A stretch of DNA of 48,539 bases from Clostridia bacterium (GCA_017449935.1 JAFSYP010000003.1:1-48539); one strand, 5' to 3'. Counted from the stretch's first letter, positions 16,145-28,297 are shown. Numbers and translations are program-made. The notes: a model not told the origin generated them from the sequence alone.

Positions 16145-18127
16145 TTACGATACGTCGGTCATGTCGATGTATTTATAGCCTTCGTCGGCGATGTGCTGTT
16201 TGCGCGCCGCGATGTCGTCGCCCTCGAGCATTTCAAACACGCGCGCCGTTTCTTCCGCCTCGTCCATATTGACCTGGATCAGTCTGCGCGTCGCGGGATT
16301 CATCGTCGTCAGGCTCATCATTTCCGCGTCGTTTTCGCCCAGTCCCTTGGACCGCTGGATCGTATACTTGGCGTTTCCGATCTGTTCAAGCGCCATATTC
16401 TTTTCTTTTTCCGTATACGCAAACCACGTTTCGTTTTTGCACGTAATCTCATACAGCGGAGATTCGGCGATGAAAACCTTGCCTGCCTCGATCAGCGTCG
16501 GCATCAGGCGGTAGATCATCGTCAGGATCAGCGTGCGGATCTGGAAGCCGTCGACGTCGGCGTCGGTGCAGATGATGACCTTGTTCCAGCGAAGATTGTC
16601 GAGATTGAACGAGGACATATCCTTGGCGAGCTTTCCTTTGACCTCGACGCCGCAGCCGAGCACCTTGATAAGATCGGTGATGATGTCGCTGCGGAAAATG
16701 CGGTCATAGTCGCATTTCAGACAGTTCAGGATCTTTCCGCGCACGGGAATGACAGCCTGGAACTCGGAGTCGCGCGCCTGCTTGCACGCGCCGAGGGCGG
16801 AGTCGCCTTCCACGATAAAGACCTCGCGCACGCTCACGTCGCGTGAGCGGCAGTCGACGAATTTCTGCACGCGGTTCGTCAGATCGTTCGACTTTTGCAG
16901 CGTGTTTTTCAGGCTCTGGCGTGTGGCGTCGGCCTTAACGCGACTGCGCATGTTGATGATGACCTGTTCCGCGATGCGTTCCGCATCCTGTCGGTTCTCC
17001 AGAAAATAAACTTCCAGCTGGTGGCGGAAGAACTCCGTCATGGCTTCCTGGATAAACCGATTGTTGATCGCCTTTTTGGTCTGGTTCTCGTAGGACGTCT
17101 GTGTCGAAAAAGACGACACGACCAAAACAAGACAATCCTCCACGTCCTGATAACTGATCTTCGGATCGGTCTTGTTATATTTGCCGGTCGCTTTCAGATA
17201 GCTGTCGATCTGCGAAACGAACGCGCTGCGGAAGGCCTTCTCCGGCGCGCCGCCGTGCTCCAGATAGCTGGAGTTGTGGTAATAATCCTTCAGATGCAGG
17301 CTCTTGGAAAAGCAGAGCGCCGCGCTCATTTTGACGCGATAGTCCTTCTGATCGGCACGGTCGCGTCCGACGCGCTCCGCCTGCCAGTACTGCACCGCGG
17401 TGAGCGCCTTTTCCCCCGCAAACTCCCGCACATAATCCTCAATGCCGTTTTCATAACGGTATTCATACGTCTCGAACTTCGACGCCGTGATCTGGTCCTT
17501 GAGAATGAACGTCACGCCGGAATTGACGATTGCCTGACGCTTGAGGATATCCTGATAGTATTCAAGCGGAATGTCGATGTCCGTAAACACATTCAGATCC
17601 GGACGCCAGCGGATTCGCGTGCCGGTGTCGCGCTTGCCGTACGGCTCCTTGATCATCTCGCCGTCGATCTCGCCGCGCTTGAAGTGCAGCAGATAACGGA
17701 AACCGCCGTTGTGGATCTCCGCCTCCATGTATTCCGAGGAATACTGCGTCGCGCAAAGGCCGAGCCCGTTCAAACCGAGGGAATACTCATAGCTGCCGCC
17801 GTCGTTTGTATTGTACTTGCCGCCCGCATACAGCTCGCAGAAGACAAGCTCCCAGTTGTAACGCTTCTCGTTTACGTTATAATCCACCGGGATGCCGCGT
17901 CCGAAATCCTGCACCTCCACGGACTTATCCGCAAAGCGCGTCACGATCACGCGGTTGCCGTGTCCCTCTCGCGCTTCGTCGATGGAGTTGGATATGATCT
18001 CAAACACGGAATGCTCGCAGCCCTCTATGCCGTCGGAGCCAAAAATAACAGCCGGACGTTTGCGCACGCGGTCCGCGCCCTTGAGGGAAACGATGCTTTC
18101 GTTGCCGTACTCTTTCTTCTTCGCCAT
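16145..18127 (-). CDS. parE: Type IIA topoisomerase subunit B (ParE-like, divergent)
   Basis: ATPase/TOPRIM subunit. The GHKL ATPase asparagine is in EIISNSIDEA, followed by DFGRGIPVD and GLNGLGLCATQ. TOPRIM acidic motifs are VEGDSALG (canonical VEGDSAGG) near residue 438 and TDADVDGFQIRTL (canonical GAHIRTL). The C-terminus has QRSKGLGENDAEMM. The start is ATG 18127 behind AAAGGA; an in-frame ATG 33 nt earlier has no ribosome site. 661 residues. Co-transcribed with the ParC-like gene. Several motif positions differ from both GyrB and ParE. Confidence 0.88.
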   Translation of the reverse strand: MAKKKEYGNESIVSLKGADRVRKRPAVIFGSDGIEGCEHSVFEIISNSIDEAREGHGNRVIVTRFADKSVEVQDFGRGIPVDYNVNEKRYNWELVFCELYAGGKYNTNDGGSYEYSLGLNGLGLCATQYSSEYMEAEIHNGGFRYLLHFKRGEIDGEMIKEPYGKRDTGTRIRWRPDLNVFTDIDIPLEYYQDILKRQAIVNSGVTFILKDQITASKFETYEYRYENGIEDYVREFAGEKALTAVQYWQAERVGRDRADQKDYRVKMSAALCFSKSLHLKDYYHNSSYLEHGGAPEKAFRSAFVSQIDSYLKATGKYNKTDPKISYQDVEDCLVLVVSSFSTQTSYENQTKKAINNRFIQEAMTEFFRHQLEVYFLENRQDAERIAEQVIINMRSRVKADATRQSLKNTLQKSNDLTNRVQKFVDCRSRDVSVREVFIVEGDSALGACKQARDSEFQAVIPVRGKILNCLKCDYDRIFRSDIITDLIKVLGCGVEVKGKLAKDMSSFNLDNLRWNKVIICTDADVDGFQIRTLILTMIYRLMPTLIEAGKVFIAESPLYEITCKNETWFAYTEKEKNMALEQIGNAKYTIQRSKGLGENDAEMMSLTTMNPATRRLIQVNMDEAEETARVFEMLEGDDIAARKQHIADEGYKYIDMTDVS

Positions 18128-18160
18128 GTTTATCCTTTCTGTTTTGCGCCGATTACGCAC

Positions 18161-18193
18161 AAAATCTGCATCCGCAGATCGGGTGCAGATTTT
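18161..18193 (-). terminator. Strong hairpin between the small membrane gene and parE
   Basis: 10-bp perfect inverted repeat (AAAATCTGCA/TGCAGATTTT) with a 13-nt loop. On the minus strand the 3' arm ends in TTTT and then GTGCG, so it may act as a partial terminator or a processing site ahead of parE. Confidence 0.5.
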
Positions 18194-18226
18194 GGGAACG
18201 CCGCATCGGTATGTAGCGGTTTACGT

Positions 18227-18639
18227 TCAGCGATAATTCTGACTGTCATAAGGCGGATAGTTCGGTTCGCTGCCGCCGCCCTTGTTGGATTCGTTCCGGT
18301 TGAACAGGCCCTTGCTCTGGAAATTGCCGAAGATCAGCAGTACGCCGAGAAGAATCAGACAAACCGCGGCGTTGGCCGCCACGAACTGTTTCCATTCCCA
18401 GTGCCCCCACTGCGACTGGACGATTAGCGCGTTGATGCCAAGCGCCAGCAGCGCAGTCTTCCAGATATTGACGCCGTTTGCGATCATACTCCCCACGGTG
18501 GGGATGATGACGAACAGCGTCCAGTAAGGCAGAATCGACTGGAACTCCATCACGCCGAAAGCACAAAGAAGGCACAGCGCGCCCAAAATCAGCGCGGTCG
18601 TTCCGAACATGATTTTCGTGAAATCCTCTCTACGCAGTT

Positions 18640-18643
<4 letters not shown>
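18227..18643 (-). CDS. Small four-helix membrane protein coupled to ftsH
   Basis: 138 residues. Hydrophobic stretches at about 12-31, 36-56, 60-76 and 87-106, then a polar Asn/Gly/Pro/Tyr-rich tail ([20 protein letters not shown]). It resembles LiaI/LiaF- or DUF5668-type membrane regions, but I do not recognise the family with confidence. Its ATG overlaps the ftsH stop by 4 nt, so it is translationally coupled to the membrane protease. A role as substrate, adaptor or envelope-stress component is conceivable but unproven. Confidence 0.7.
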
Positions 18644-20544
<1,901 letters not shown>

Positions 20545-20603
20545 CTCTCCTTTACCGTGCGCGCGGCACGGGCTTCTTTATAGTATTGCCTTCGTCCGAC
20601 GGC

Positions 20604-21140
20604 TTATCCGCCGTAGACCTCCGGCTTCAAAACGCCGATATACGGAAGGTTACGATACTTTTCGTTGTAATCCAGACCGTAACCGACGATAAATTCATTC
20701 GGAACGAGCATACCGACATAGTCCGCCTTGACCGGCGCTTTGCGCCCTTCCGGCTTGTCGAACAGCGTGCAAATGCGGATAGACTGCGGCTGACGTACCT
20801 GCAGCTGCTCCGTGATATACTTGAGCGTGCGGCCGGAATCGAGGATGTCCTCCACGATCAACACGTCGTATCCCTTGATCGGCATACCGAGATCCTTGAG
20901 TATCTGCACGTCGCCCGTCGATACCGTGCCGGAATAGCTGGACACAGCCATGAAGTCGATACGGCACGGGATCGTGATCTCGCGCATCAGATCGGTCATG
21001 AACACGACGGCGCCCTTTAATATACTGACAAGCAGCAGATTCTTTCCTGCATAGTCGCGGCTGATTTGCGCGCCGAGCTGACGCACCGTCTGCCGAATCT
21101 CTTCTTCCGAGTACAAAACTCTCTGAATATCGTCTTTCAT
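20604..21140 (-). CDS. hpt: Hypoxanthine phosphoribosyltransferase
   Basis: Purine salvage enzyme making IMP or GMP from hypoxanthine or guanine and PRPP. The PRPP loop [14 protein letters not shown] is intact, with the [12 protein letters not shown] segment ahead and the [31 protein letters not shown]-terminal block after it. 178 residues. The ATG overlaps the tilS stop by 4 nt, with GGGAGG upstream inside tilS. Confidence 0.96.
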   Translation of the reverse strand: MKDDIQRVLYSEEEIRQTVRQLGAQISRDYAGKNLLLVSILKGAVVFMTDLMREITIPCRIDFMAVSSYSGTVSTGDVQILKDLGMPIKGYDVLIVEDILDSGRTLKYITEQLQVRQPQSIRICTLFDKPEGRKAPVKADYVGMLVPNEFIVGYGLDYNEKYRNLPYIGVLKPEVYGG

Positions 21141-22465
21141 CTTTCATCCTCCCGGATCACTTGTATCTTCCAAATGCTTTTACTCTGCGGCGTACAGGCA
21201 AACGGCGCGTTGCAGCCGATCCCCTCGGCCCATAATATCCGCGTACCGTCCGTCAGGATCGGCACGTCGTTTCTCAGGCAGGCCGGAACGCCGAGCTCTT
21301 CAAACAGCTTTTTGATCGGCTTGCTGCCGGCGCCGCCGACGCGCGTCATCCGATCGCCGGGCAAACGGCTTCTGAAAAAAACTTCGTTGTGTATTGTATC
21401 ACAACAAAGACAATACGGCAACTCATCTTTGTGAATATTCTGTATATTTTCCGCAGACAGTTTTTGAATTTTAACATATGCAAACGGAAGACGCGCCTCG
21501 TTCATGGAGACCTTTGCCGTCCACGGCTGCCGCAGCGGCGTGCGCACATACAGAAGCCCTCCGTACACGCAGACCGTCGTCCCCTGCTCCGTCTGCACCG
21601 CGCCGCCGGCAGAAAGCAGCGAAACGCATTGTAACACATGGTGCGAAAGCGGTGCGGAACGCATAACCGACGACAAAAAGCGCCTGACGGCACGCCTTGT
21701 CAGTGCCGGGTGCGCGCTAAGCAGCGTCGCGGCGTCATACCCGAACGGCCGAGCGGCCGCGTCGAGCAGCGCATCGGCGCACTGTCCGAGGTAATCCGCG
21801 TCCTCATCCAGAAGAGAAGCGCAGCGCAGCAGCGCGTCGTTCACAGCCGGGTTGATCTCGCGCATCTGCGGCAGGACCTGCCGGCGCACGCGATTGCGGG
21901 AATAGGCGTCGGTCAGATTGCTGCTGTCCGTCACGAACGGTACGGCGTTTTCGGCACAGTACCGCTCGACGTCCGCACGCGTACATTCGATCAGCGGACG
22001 GATAAGGCTGCCGCGGACCGGTCTGATCCCGCGTAACCCGTCCGTCCCGCTGCCGCGGATCAGATGCAGCAGGATCGTTTCGGCGTTGTCGTCTGCGGTA
22101 TGCGCCGTGGCGATCTCGCCTTTGGCAAGTGACCAAAAGTAATCATACCGCACGCGGCGGCCGCACGCCTCGAGGCTCTCGCCCGTGCGCGACGCTTCGG
22201 CGGCAATATCCGTATGCAGCACGTGCAGCGGGACATTACGCGCCGCACATTCCGCGCGCACAAAGCGCTCGTCGCGATCAGCTTCCGCGCCGCGCAGCCC
22301 GTGATGCACATGCGCCGCCTCCAGCGTAAAGCCGTATTCTTCGCGCAGCGAACACAAAAGATGCAGCAAGCTCATGGAATCCGCGCCGCCGGACAAGCCC
22401 AACAGCACATGGCCGCTTTGCAGCATCCCGTATCTGCGGATCGTTTCGAGCGCCTTACATCTCAT
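21137..22465 (-). CDS. tilS: tRNA(Ile)-lysidine synthase
   Basis: Converts C34 to lysidine in the CAU-anticodon tRNA-Ile, letting it read AUA; essential. The N-type ATP pyrophosphatase loop SGGADS is at residues 25-30, followed by HVHHGLRG and the [19 protein letters not shown] segment. A TilS-substrate domain and a C-terminal domain extend to 442 residues. It starts inside the last codons of dnaB (11-nt overlap) behind GGAAAGG. Confidence 0.95.
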   Translation of the reverse strand: MRCKALETIRRYGMLQSGHVLLGLSGGADSMSLLHLLCSLREEYGFTLEAAHVHHGLRGAEADRDERFVRAECAARNVPLHVLHTDIAAEASRTGESLEACGRRVRYDYFWSLAKGEIATAHTADDNAETILLHLIRGSGTDGLRGIRPVRGSLIRPLIECTRADVERYCAENAVPFVTDSSNLTDAYSRNRVRRQVLPQMREINPAVNDALLRCASLLDEDADYLGQCADALLDAAARPFGYDAATLLSAHPALTRRAVRRFLSSVMRSAPLSHHVLQCVSLLSAGGAVQTEQGTTVCVYGGLLYVRTPLRQPWTAKVSMNEARLPFAYVKIQKLSAENIQNIHKDELPYCLCCDTIHNEVFFRSRLPGDRMTRVGGAGSKPIKKLFEELGVPACLRNDVPILTDGTRILWAEGIGCNAPFACTPQSKSIWKIQVIREDER

Positions 22466-23852
22466 GATGCAGCCTTTCCACGCCGATGAACATGGTATGC
22501 TCCGCGTCGAAGATCAGCTTTACGGTGTTCGTCGGGCCGTGACGGTTTTTCGCGACGATGATCTCGACCTCGTTCGCGTTTGGCGCCTGCTCGTCCGTCT
22601 CCGGCGGTTTTTTATCGTCCGCCTTTTCCGCCGCGTAATACTCCGGGCGGTAAAGCATCATGACGATATCCGCATCCTGCTCGATCGAGCCGGAATCACG
22701 CAAGTCGGACAACTGCGGACGGTGCGACTTTCCGCGGCCCTCGGTGCTTCTCGAAAGCTGCGCGCAGCAGACGACCGGGATTGCCAAGTCCTTTGCCATC
22801 ATTTTTAGCGACCGGGTGATGTCCGCGATCTCATTGACGCGGTTTTCCTTATGTACGGCAGGCGTGAGCAGGCCGAGATAGTCAACGATCACGCAGTCCA
22901 CGTTTTTCATCCGCCGCACCTTTGCCTTCATTTCCGGAACGGTCAGGTTGGACGTGTCGTCAAAATACAGCTCGCAATCGTTGAGCACGCTCGTCGCCAC
23001 GCCCAGACGCGTCCAGTCGTCCGCGTCCAGCTCGCCGGTGCGCATCTTGAAGCTCTGCACGCGCGCCTCGGAACAAAGCACGCGCTGCGCGAGCTGTTCC
23101 TTGGTCATTTCCAGGGAAAAGAAAACAACCTTCTTTTTGCCGATCAGCGACATATTCCGCGCAAGGTTAAGCGCAAAGCTCGTCTTGCCCATGGCGGGAC
23201 GCGCGCCGATCAGGATAAGATCCGAACGGTGCAGTCCGGTCAGGACAGTGTCCAGATCGGCATAGCCGGTCGGGAAGCCTTTGTACAGCTCTTTTTCCGG
23301 CGAATTGAGTTTATTGAGCTTGTCATATACTTCGTTGATGATGATGTCGCTGAGCCTCGACGGCGCGCCGGTCGCTTTGCCGCGGCGGATGTCGTAGATC
23401 TTTTGCTCGGCGGAATCCAGCAGCAGATCGGCGTCGGAATCCGAAGACGCGGTGTCCTCGATGATCTCGCGCGACGTGTTGATCAGCGCGCGCAGATAAT
23501 ACTTCTCGCGCACGATCTTGGCATACTGCTCGACGTTGCGGATACTGGGAACGCTTTCGGCAAGCTGGTACAAATAATTGCGTCCTGCCGCCTCGTCAAA
23601 CGTGCCGCGCGTCTTGAGCTGCTCGAGCACGACGAGCGGGTCGATCCGTCCGCCGGACGACTCAATGGCCATCATCACCTCGAAAATGGCGCGATGCTGC
23701 GGCATATAGAAGTGATCCGGCCGCACATGCAGCTGCACCTGCGACAAACAGGACGGCTCCATCAGGATGCATCCCAGCACAGCCTGTTCCGCGTCCGCAC
23801 TGTACGGCATGGCAACGGAGTCAAGACTGAAAAAAGAATCTTTTCCTTCCAA
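22455..23852 (-). CDS. dnaB: Replicative DNA helicase
   Basis: Hexameric fork helicase. The N-terminal helical domain starts at MPYSADAEQAVLGCILMEPSCL. The RecA-type ATPase follows, with Walker A ARPAMGKTSFALN near residue 216, VFFSLEMTKEQLAQR, the Walker B strand DCVIVDYLGLL and the C-terminal SDLRDSGSIEQDADIVMMLYRPEYY. 465 residues, normal, no intein. It follows rplI by 28 nt, as in many Firmicutes. Confidence 0.97.
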   Translation of the reverse strand: MEGKDSFFSLDSVAMPYSADAEQAVLGCILMEPSCLSQVQLHVRPDHFYMPQHRAIFEVMMAIESSGGRIDPLVVLEQLKTRGTFDEAAGRNYLYQLAESVPSIRNVEQYAKIVREKYYLRALINTSREIIEDTASSDSDADLLLDSAEQKIYDIRRGKATGAPSRLSDIIINEVYDKLNKLNSPEKELYKGFPTGYADLDTVLTGLHRSDLILIGARPAMGKTSFALNLARNMSLIGKKKVVFFSLEMTKEQLAQRVLCSEARVQSFKMRTGELDADDWTRLGVATSVLNDCELYFDDTSNLTVPEMKAKVRRMKNVDCVIVDYLGLLTPAVHKENRVNEIADITRSLKMMAKDLAIPVVCCAQLSRSTEGRGKSHRPQLSDLRDSGSIEQDADIVMMLYRPEYYAAEKADDKKPPETDEQAPNANEVEIIVAKNRHGPTNTVKLIFDAEHTMFIGVERLHHEM

Positions 23853-23880
23853 ATCACATTTCCCCTAAAGGCGGGATCCT

Positions 23881-24321
23881 TTATTCGTTCACCCGCACAT
23901 AAATCTTTGCGGAAATGCCGGCATACAGCTTAATCTCCGCTTCATATGTTCCGAAAGACTTGATGTCGTCCATCGAGATCTTGCGTTTATCCGTTTCAAC
24001 GCCGTACTGCTTTTTGACGGCTTCGACGACTTCCTTCGCGGTCACGGAGCCGAACAGCTTGCCGTTGGCGCCCGCTTTCGCGCTGATCTTGACCGTCTTT
24101 CCCTCAAGCAGCTCCGCCGCGTCGCGCGCCGCCTGCGTTTCCACGGCGATCTTATGCTGCGCCGCCTGCTCGCGGTTCTTCAATTCCGTCATCGCCTGCG
24201 CATTGGCTTCGACCGCAAGGGATCTCGGGAAGAGGAAGTTGCGCGCATAACCGTCTGCGACGTTGACCATTTCGCCTTTTTTGCCCAGACTTTTGACGTC
24301 CTGTGTAAGAATGACTTTCAT
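23881..24321 (-). CDS. rplI: 50S ribosomal protein bL9
   Basis: Large-subunit protein that binds 23S rRNA near the L1 stalk. N-terminal domain [32 protein letters not shown] is the family signature. A long connecting helix and the C-terminal domain ([25 protein letters not shown]) follow. 146 residues. AAAGGAG site 11 nt ahead of the ATG; part of the gdpP-rplI-dnaB block. Confidence 0.98.
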   Translation of the reverse strand: MKVILTQDVKSLGKKGEMVNVADGYARNFLFPRSLAVEANAQAMTELKNREQAAQHKIAVETQAARDAAELLEGKTVKISAKAGANGKLFGSVTAKEVVEAVKKQYGVETDKRKISMDDIKSFGTYEAEIKLYAGISAKIYVRVNE

Positions 24322-24353
24322 GGTTTAATTCACTCCTTTGGCTTTATTACAGT

Positions 24354-26321
24354 TCAGTTTACATTCTCATAGTATTTGTCGATCGCAGCGCGTAGGTTTT
24401 GCTCCGCCTGCTCCATCGTCATGTCCTGAAGCTGCGCCGCCGCCATGGTCTGATGACCGCCGCCGCCCAGCTCCTCCATGATGACCTGTACGTTGATCTT
24501 TCCGAGCGAACGCGCGGAGATATTTACGGCGTCCGCCGTCATAAACAGCACAAACGACGCGTCGACCTCGCTGATACTCAGCAGCTCGTCCGCCGCCTGC
24601 GAAGCGATTATGCGGATATCCGGCGTCTGAAGATGCGTCGCGGTGATCGCGCATCCGCGATAGCTCTGCGACTGGGACAATATTTCGTTGCGCATTTTAT
24701 AGCTCTCCAGAGAGCTTGCAAACATCTTTTTGACACGGACCGTATCGGCGCCGCGCGCTTTCAGATAAGCCGCGGCCTCAAAGGTACGCACGCCCGCACG
24801 CAGCACAAAATTGCGCGTATCGAGCGTGATGCCCGACAGCAGCGCGTCCGCCTCCAGCGCGCCGATCACCGGCTGCACGGAAATATACTGCAGAAGCTCC
24901 GTCACCATTTCGCACGCGGACGAAGCGCCCGGATCGTGGAAAAACAGCACGGCGTTGTCGATAAACTGGACCGATTTTCTGTGATGGTCGATCACGACCG
25001 TGCGCGACGCTTTTTCAAGAAGCTGCGGCACTTCGGTAAACGCGGCGATATGCGTGTCCACAACGATCAGCAGCGTTTCCTTTCCGATGCGCGACAGCGC
25101 TTCCATCGGCTGCAAAAGACACGCGCCGTAATCCGCCTGCTCCAGTCGTTCGAGCAGCGGCTTTGCCAGCGACTTCTGCGGATCGGTCACGATGAAGGCC
25201 GGAACGCCCATCGCAAGACACGCGGAACACATCGCCGTCGCCGCGCCCATCGCGTCGAGATCCGGAAACCGGTGGCCCATGATCATCACGTTTTTGCTTG
25301 AACGGATCAGCTCGTATACAGACGAAGCCACGATCCTTGTACGGACCTTGTTGGTTTTTTCGATCCCCTTGGCGACGCCGCCGAAGAAGGAATAATTCCC
25401 GCTTCTCTCGCGGATCGCCGCCTGATCGCCGCCGCGGCTCTGCGCCATATCCAGCGCCTGCCGCGCGCTGTTTTCACAGGCAGAAAACGTATCGCCGCAG
25501 CCGACGCCGACAGACAGCGTCACGCCGACGTGCGCGTCATGGAACGTCATCGTGCGCACTTCGTTCAGGATCTTGAATTTGTCCGCCTTCATGGCGTCGA
25601 CGTTACGCTGTTCCGCAATCACGACGTACTGATCCACGCTCAGCTTGTCATACACCGCGTCAAAGCCGCTCGCCCAGTTGCTGACGATCCGGTCGAGCCG
25701 CATGCGTATCTCGCCGAAATCGTTGCTGCTGTAATTCTTCTGGATCTCATTCAAGCCGTCAAAGCTCAAAAACAGCACATACGGACGGCTGCGTTCATAG
25801 GCGATCGCCGTGCGCTTAAGCGCGGTATCTTCGATGAAATAGAAGATGCGCATCCGCTTGTCTTTATGTACGGTCTCGTCGCAGAAAGCGGTAAAGAACC
25901 GGTCTGCGCGAGATAAACTGACGCCTTCCGCAGGAAAATCGTCCGTGATGATGCCCGGCAGCAGCCGATCCAGATCGCCGTTTTCAAACGGCTCGCCGTC
26001 CAAGATCGCATCGGAAAACCGCTTGTTGAACGTCACGAGGTTCCCCTCTTCGTCCGTCACGGCCACAGGAAGCGGAAAAGAAATGAGCGATTTCTTTTTG
26101 TTCATATCGAGCTTGGCGCTCAGATGCAGAAGTATATGCACCATATCCCGACGGCAGAAGACGATCCACAACACATAGAGCGGCGTCATAACGCCGACTG
26201 TGGCGAACTGGATAATGGCCAGCGTACGGTTGAACGGCAGCGTCAGCACGGCAAAAACCGCTCCCGCCGCCAAAAGAAGCAGCGGAAACAGAAATAAAAC
26301 ACGAAAACGCTTGTAACTCAT
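24354..26321 (-). CDS. gdpP: Cyclic-di-AMP phosphodiesterase GdpP
   Basis: Membrane-anchored hydrolase of c-di-AMP, linked in Firmicutes to osmotic, cell-wall and potassium control. Two N-terminal membrane helices (~8-28 and ~35-55), a PAS-like region (~85-150), a degenerate GGDEF domain (~175-305), then DHH/DHHA1. DHH metal motifs: MGHRFPDLDAMGAA (~345), VVDTH, VIDHHR and LSGITLDT; DHHA1 motif GGGGHQTMAAAQL near 620. 655 residues. The ATG abuts the rnj stop (TGAATG), giving tight coupling. Confidence 0.95.
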   Translation of the reverse strand: MSYKRFRVLFLFPLLLLAAGAVFAVLTLPFNRTLAIIQFATVGVMTPLYVLWIVFCRRDMVHILLHLSAKLDMNKKKSLISFPLPVAVTDEEGNLVTFNKRFSDAILDGEPFENGDLDRLLPGIITDDFPAEGVSLSRADRFFTAFCDETVHKDKRMRIFYFIEDTALKRTAIAYERSRPYVLFLSFDGLNEIQKNYSSNDFGEIRMRLDRIVSNWASGFDAVYDKLSVDQYVVIAEQRNVDAMKADKFKILNEVRTMTFHDAHVGVTLSVGVGCGDTFSACENSARQALDMAQSRGGDQAAIRERSGNYSFFGGVAKGIEKTNKVRTRIVASSVYELIRSSKNVMIMGHRFPDLDAMGAATAMCSACLAMGVPAFIVTDPQKSLAKPLLERLEQADYGACLLQPMEALSRIGKETLLIVVDTHIAAFTEVPQLLEKASRTVVIDHHRKSVQFIDNAVLFFHDPGASSACEMVTELLQYISVQPVIGALEADALLSGITLDTRNFVLRAGVRTFEAAAYLKARGADTVRVKKMFASSLESYKMRNEILSQSQSYRGCAITATHLQTPDIRIIASQAADELLSISEVDASFVLFMTADAVNISARSLGKINVQVIMEELGGGGHQTMAAAQLQDMTMEQAEQNLRAAIDKYYENVN

Positions 26322-28187
26322 TCAAACCTCCAGTATGACCGGCAAAACGATCGGGCTGCGCTTGGTGCGCTCATACATCAGACGCGACACCGCATCGCGT
26401 ATTTTTCCCTTCAGGGCATTGATATCTTTTCCCTTTCGTCCGGAATACTCCTCGATCACCGCAGTCGCCGCAGCGACCGCATCCTCAATCAGATGCTCGG
26501 ACTCGCGCTCGTACACGAAACCGCGGCTGATCACTTCCGGCCCGGAAACGACGAACCCGGTCACATAATCTACTGCCGCAGTCACAACGATGATGCCATC
26601 CTGCGACAGGCGCTTGCGGTCGCGCATCACGACGTTGCCCACGTCGCCGACGCCGTATCCGTCCACAAATATCTTGCCTGCCGTGACGTTCGCGCCGAAC
26701 TTCGCCGATTCCGCCGTCAGTTCGATGGTGTTGCCGTTGTCCGCGACAAGGATATTCTGCTCGGGGATCCCGACCGCCTGCGCGAGCGCGGCGTGCTTGC
26801 GCAAATGCTTCTGCTCGCCGTGAACAGGAATGAAGTAACGGGGCTTGACGATGCCCATGATCATCTTCAGCTCTTCCTGACAGGCGTGGCCGGAAACGTG
26901 AACGTCGTACATTTTTTCGTATATCACCTCGGCGCCAAGACACATCAGACTGTTGATGACGTTGCCGACGGTCTTTTCGTTGCCGGGGATGGGCGTTGCG
27001 GAAATGATCACACAGTCGTTCGGACAAATCTCGACCTTGCGATGCTCCGAAGACGCCATACGCGCCAGCGCGGACAGAGGTTCGCCCTGACTGCCGGTGG
27101 TGATGATGACAAGTTTGTCCGCGGGGTACTTGCGGATCAGGTCAATGTTGATCAAAAGGCCGTCCGGCACCTTGAGAACGCCCAACTCTTCCCCGATCGC
27201 CACGACGTTTTCCAGGCTCCTGCCGCTGAGCGCGACCTTGCGGCCGAGCTTATGCGCCACGTTCATGATCTGCTGCACGCGATGGATATTGGACGCGAAC
27301 GTCGCCACGATCAGCCGGCGGTTCCCCGCACGGTGAAAGAGCGTCTCAAACGATTCGCCAACCCTGCGTTCGGATTCCGTAAATCCGGGGCGCTCGGCAT
27401 TTGTGGAGTCGGACAGCAGCGCAAGAACGCCTTCGTTGCCGATTTGTGACAGACGCGCCACGTCGATCATCGCGCCGTCGATGGGCGTGCTGTCGATCTT
27501 GAAGTCGCCTGTCTGCACGACGACGCCCGCTTCACAGCGGATCGCAAGCGCCAGCGCGCCGGGGATCGAGTGGTTGACGTGGATACACTCCACCTCGAAA
27601 CCGCCCAAAAAGATCTTGTCGCCCGGTTCGATCACGTTCAGATCCGCGACGTTGAGCAGCCCGTGCTCGCGCAGCTTCGCTTCGATTAGACCGATCGTCA
27701 GGATCGTGCCGTACACCGGCACGTCCAGAACCTTCAGAAGATACGGCAGAGCGCCGATATGATCCTCGTGTCCGTGCGTGATGATGACGCCGCGGATCTT
27801 CTGCTTGTTTTGCTCGACGTAGGAAAAATCAGGAATGACCAGATCCACGCCGAACATATCCGCATCCGGAAACGCCAATCCGCAGTCGACCAAAAACATA
27901 TCGCCGTCGTATTCGTACAGCGTCATATTCTTGCCGATCTCGTTGAGCCCGCCGAGAAATGCGATCCGAAGCGGCTTCAGCTGCTTCTTTTTCTCTGGCG
28001 GCTTCTGCTTCTTGCGCGGCGCCGGATTCTTTGCAGCCGTGCCTTTGGCGGATTGGTTCTTGCGGCCGGAACGCGGCTGCGCGCCTGTCTGCGACGGCTT
28101 CTGAGCGCCGCGCTGCGCGTGCTTCTCTCCGGCGGATTTCTTTCCGCGCACGGTTGCATCGATGATTTCCGTTTTCTTAGCTGACAT
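26322..28187 (-). CDS. rnj: Ribonuclease J
   Basis: Metallo-beta-lactamase/beta-CASP RNase with 5'-3' exo- and endonuclease activity in RNA decay and maturation. The metal motif HGHEDHIGALPYL is near residue 137, with beta-CASP residues in SDSTNAERPGFT, the TTGSQGEPLSAL loop, the VSGHACQEEL and FIPVHGEQKHL motifs, and a C-terminal domain. A basic, low-complexity N-terminal tail of about 70 residues precedes the catalytic core and is longer than usual. Start ATG 28187 behind AAAGGAGG; an in-frame ATG 27 nt upstream is less likely. First gene of the long minus-strand operon, own promoter. Confidence 0.95.
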   Translation of the reverse strand: MSAKKTEIIDATVRGKKSAGEKHAQRGAQKPSQTGAQPRSGRKNQSAKGTAAKNPAPRKKQKPPEKKKQLKPLRIAFLGGLNEIGKNMTLYEYDGDMFLVDCGLAFPDADMFGVDLVIPDFSYVEQNKQKIRGVIITHGHEDHIGALPYLLKVLDVPVYGTILTIGLIEAKLREHGLLNVADLNVIEPGDKIFLGGFEVECIHVNHSIPGALALAIRCEAGVVVQTGDFKIDSTPIDGAMIDVARLSQIGNEGVLALLSDSTNAERPGFTESERRVGESFETLFHRAGNRRLIVATFASNIHRVQQIMNVAHKLGRKVALSGRSLENVVAIGEELGVLKVPDGLLINIDLIRKYPADKLVIITTGSQGEPLSALARMASSEHRKVEICPNDCVIISATPIPGNEKTVGNVINSLMCLGAEVIYEKMYDVHVSGHACQEELKMIMGIVKPRYFIPVHGEQKHLRKHAALAQAVGIPEQNILVADNGNTIELTAESAKFGANVTAGKIFVDGYGVGDVGNVVMRDRKRLSQDGIIVVTAAVDYVTGFVVSGPEVISRGFVYERESEHLIEDAVAAATAVIEEYSGRKGKDINALKGKIRDAVSRLMYERTKRSPIVLPVILEV

Positions 28188-28227
28188 TTTATCCTCCTTT
28201 GCTTTACATAGCATAACCTAATTCTGT

Positions 28228-28256
28228 ATTTTACTACAAATTCTTAACACTGTCAA
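28228..28256 (-). promoter_or_regulatory. Promoter of the rnj-gdpP-rplI-dnaB operon
   Basis: Perfect -35 TTGACA (28256-28251), 17-bp spacer, -10 TAAAAT (28233-28228), about 40 nt before the rnj ATG. Confidence 0.85.
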
Positions 28257-28297
28257 GTATAATACAATATATGCGCGCATCCACGTGTTTTATGTAC

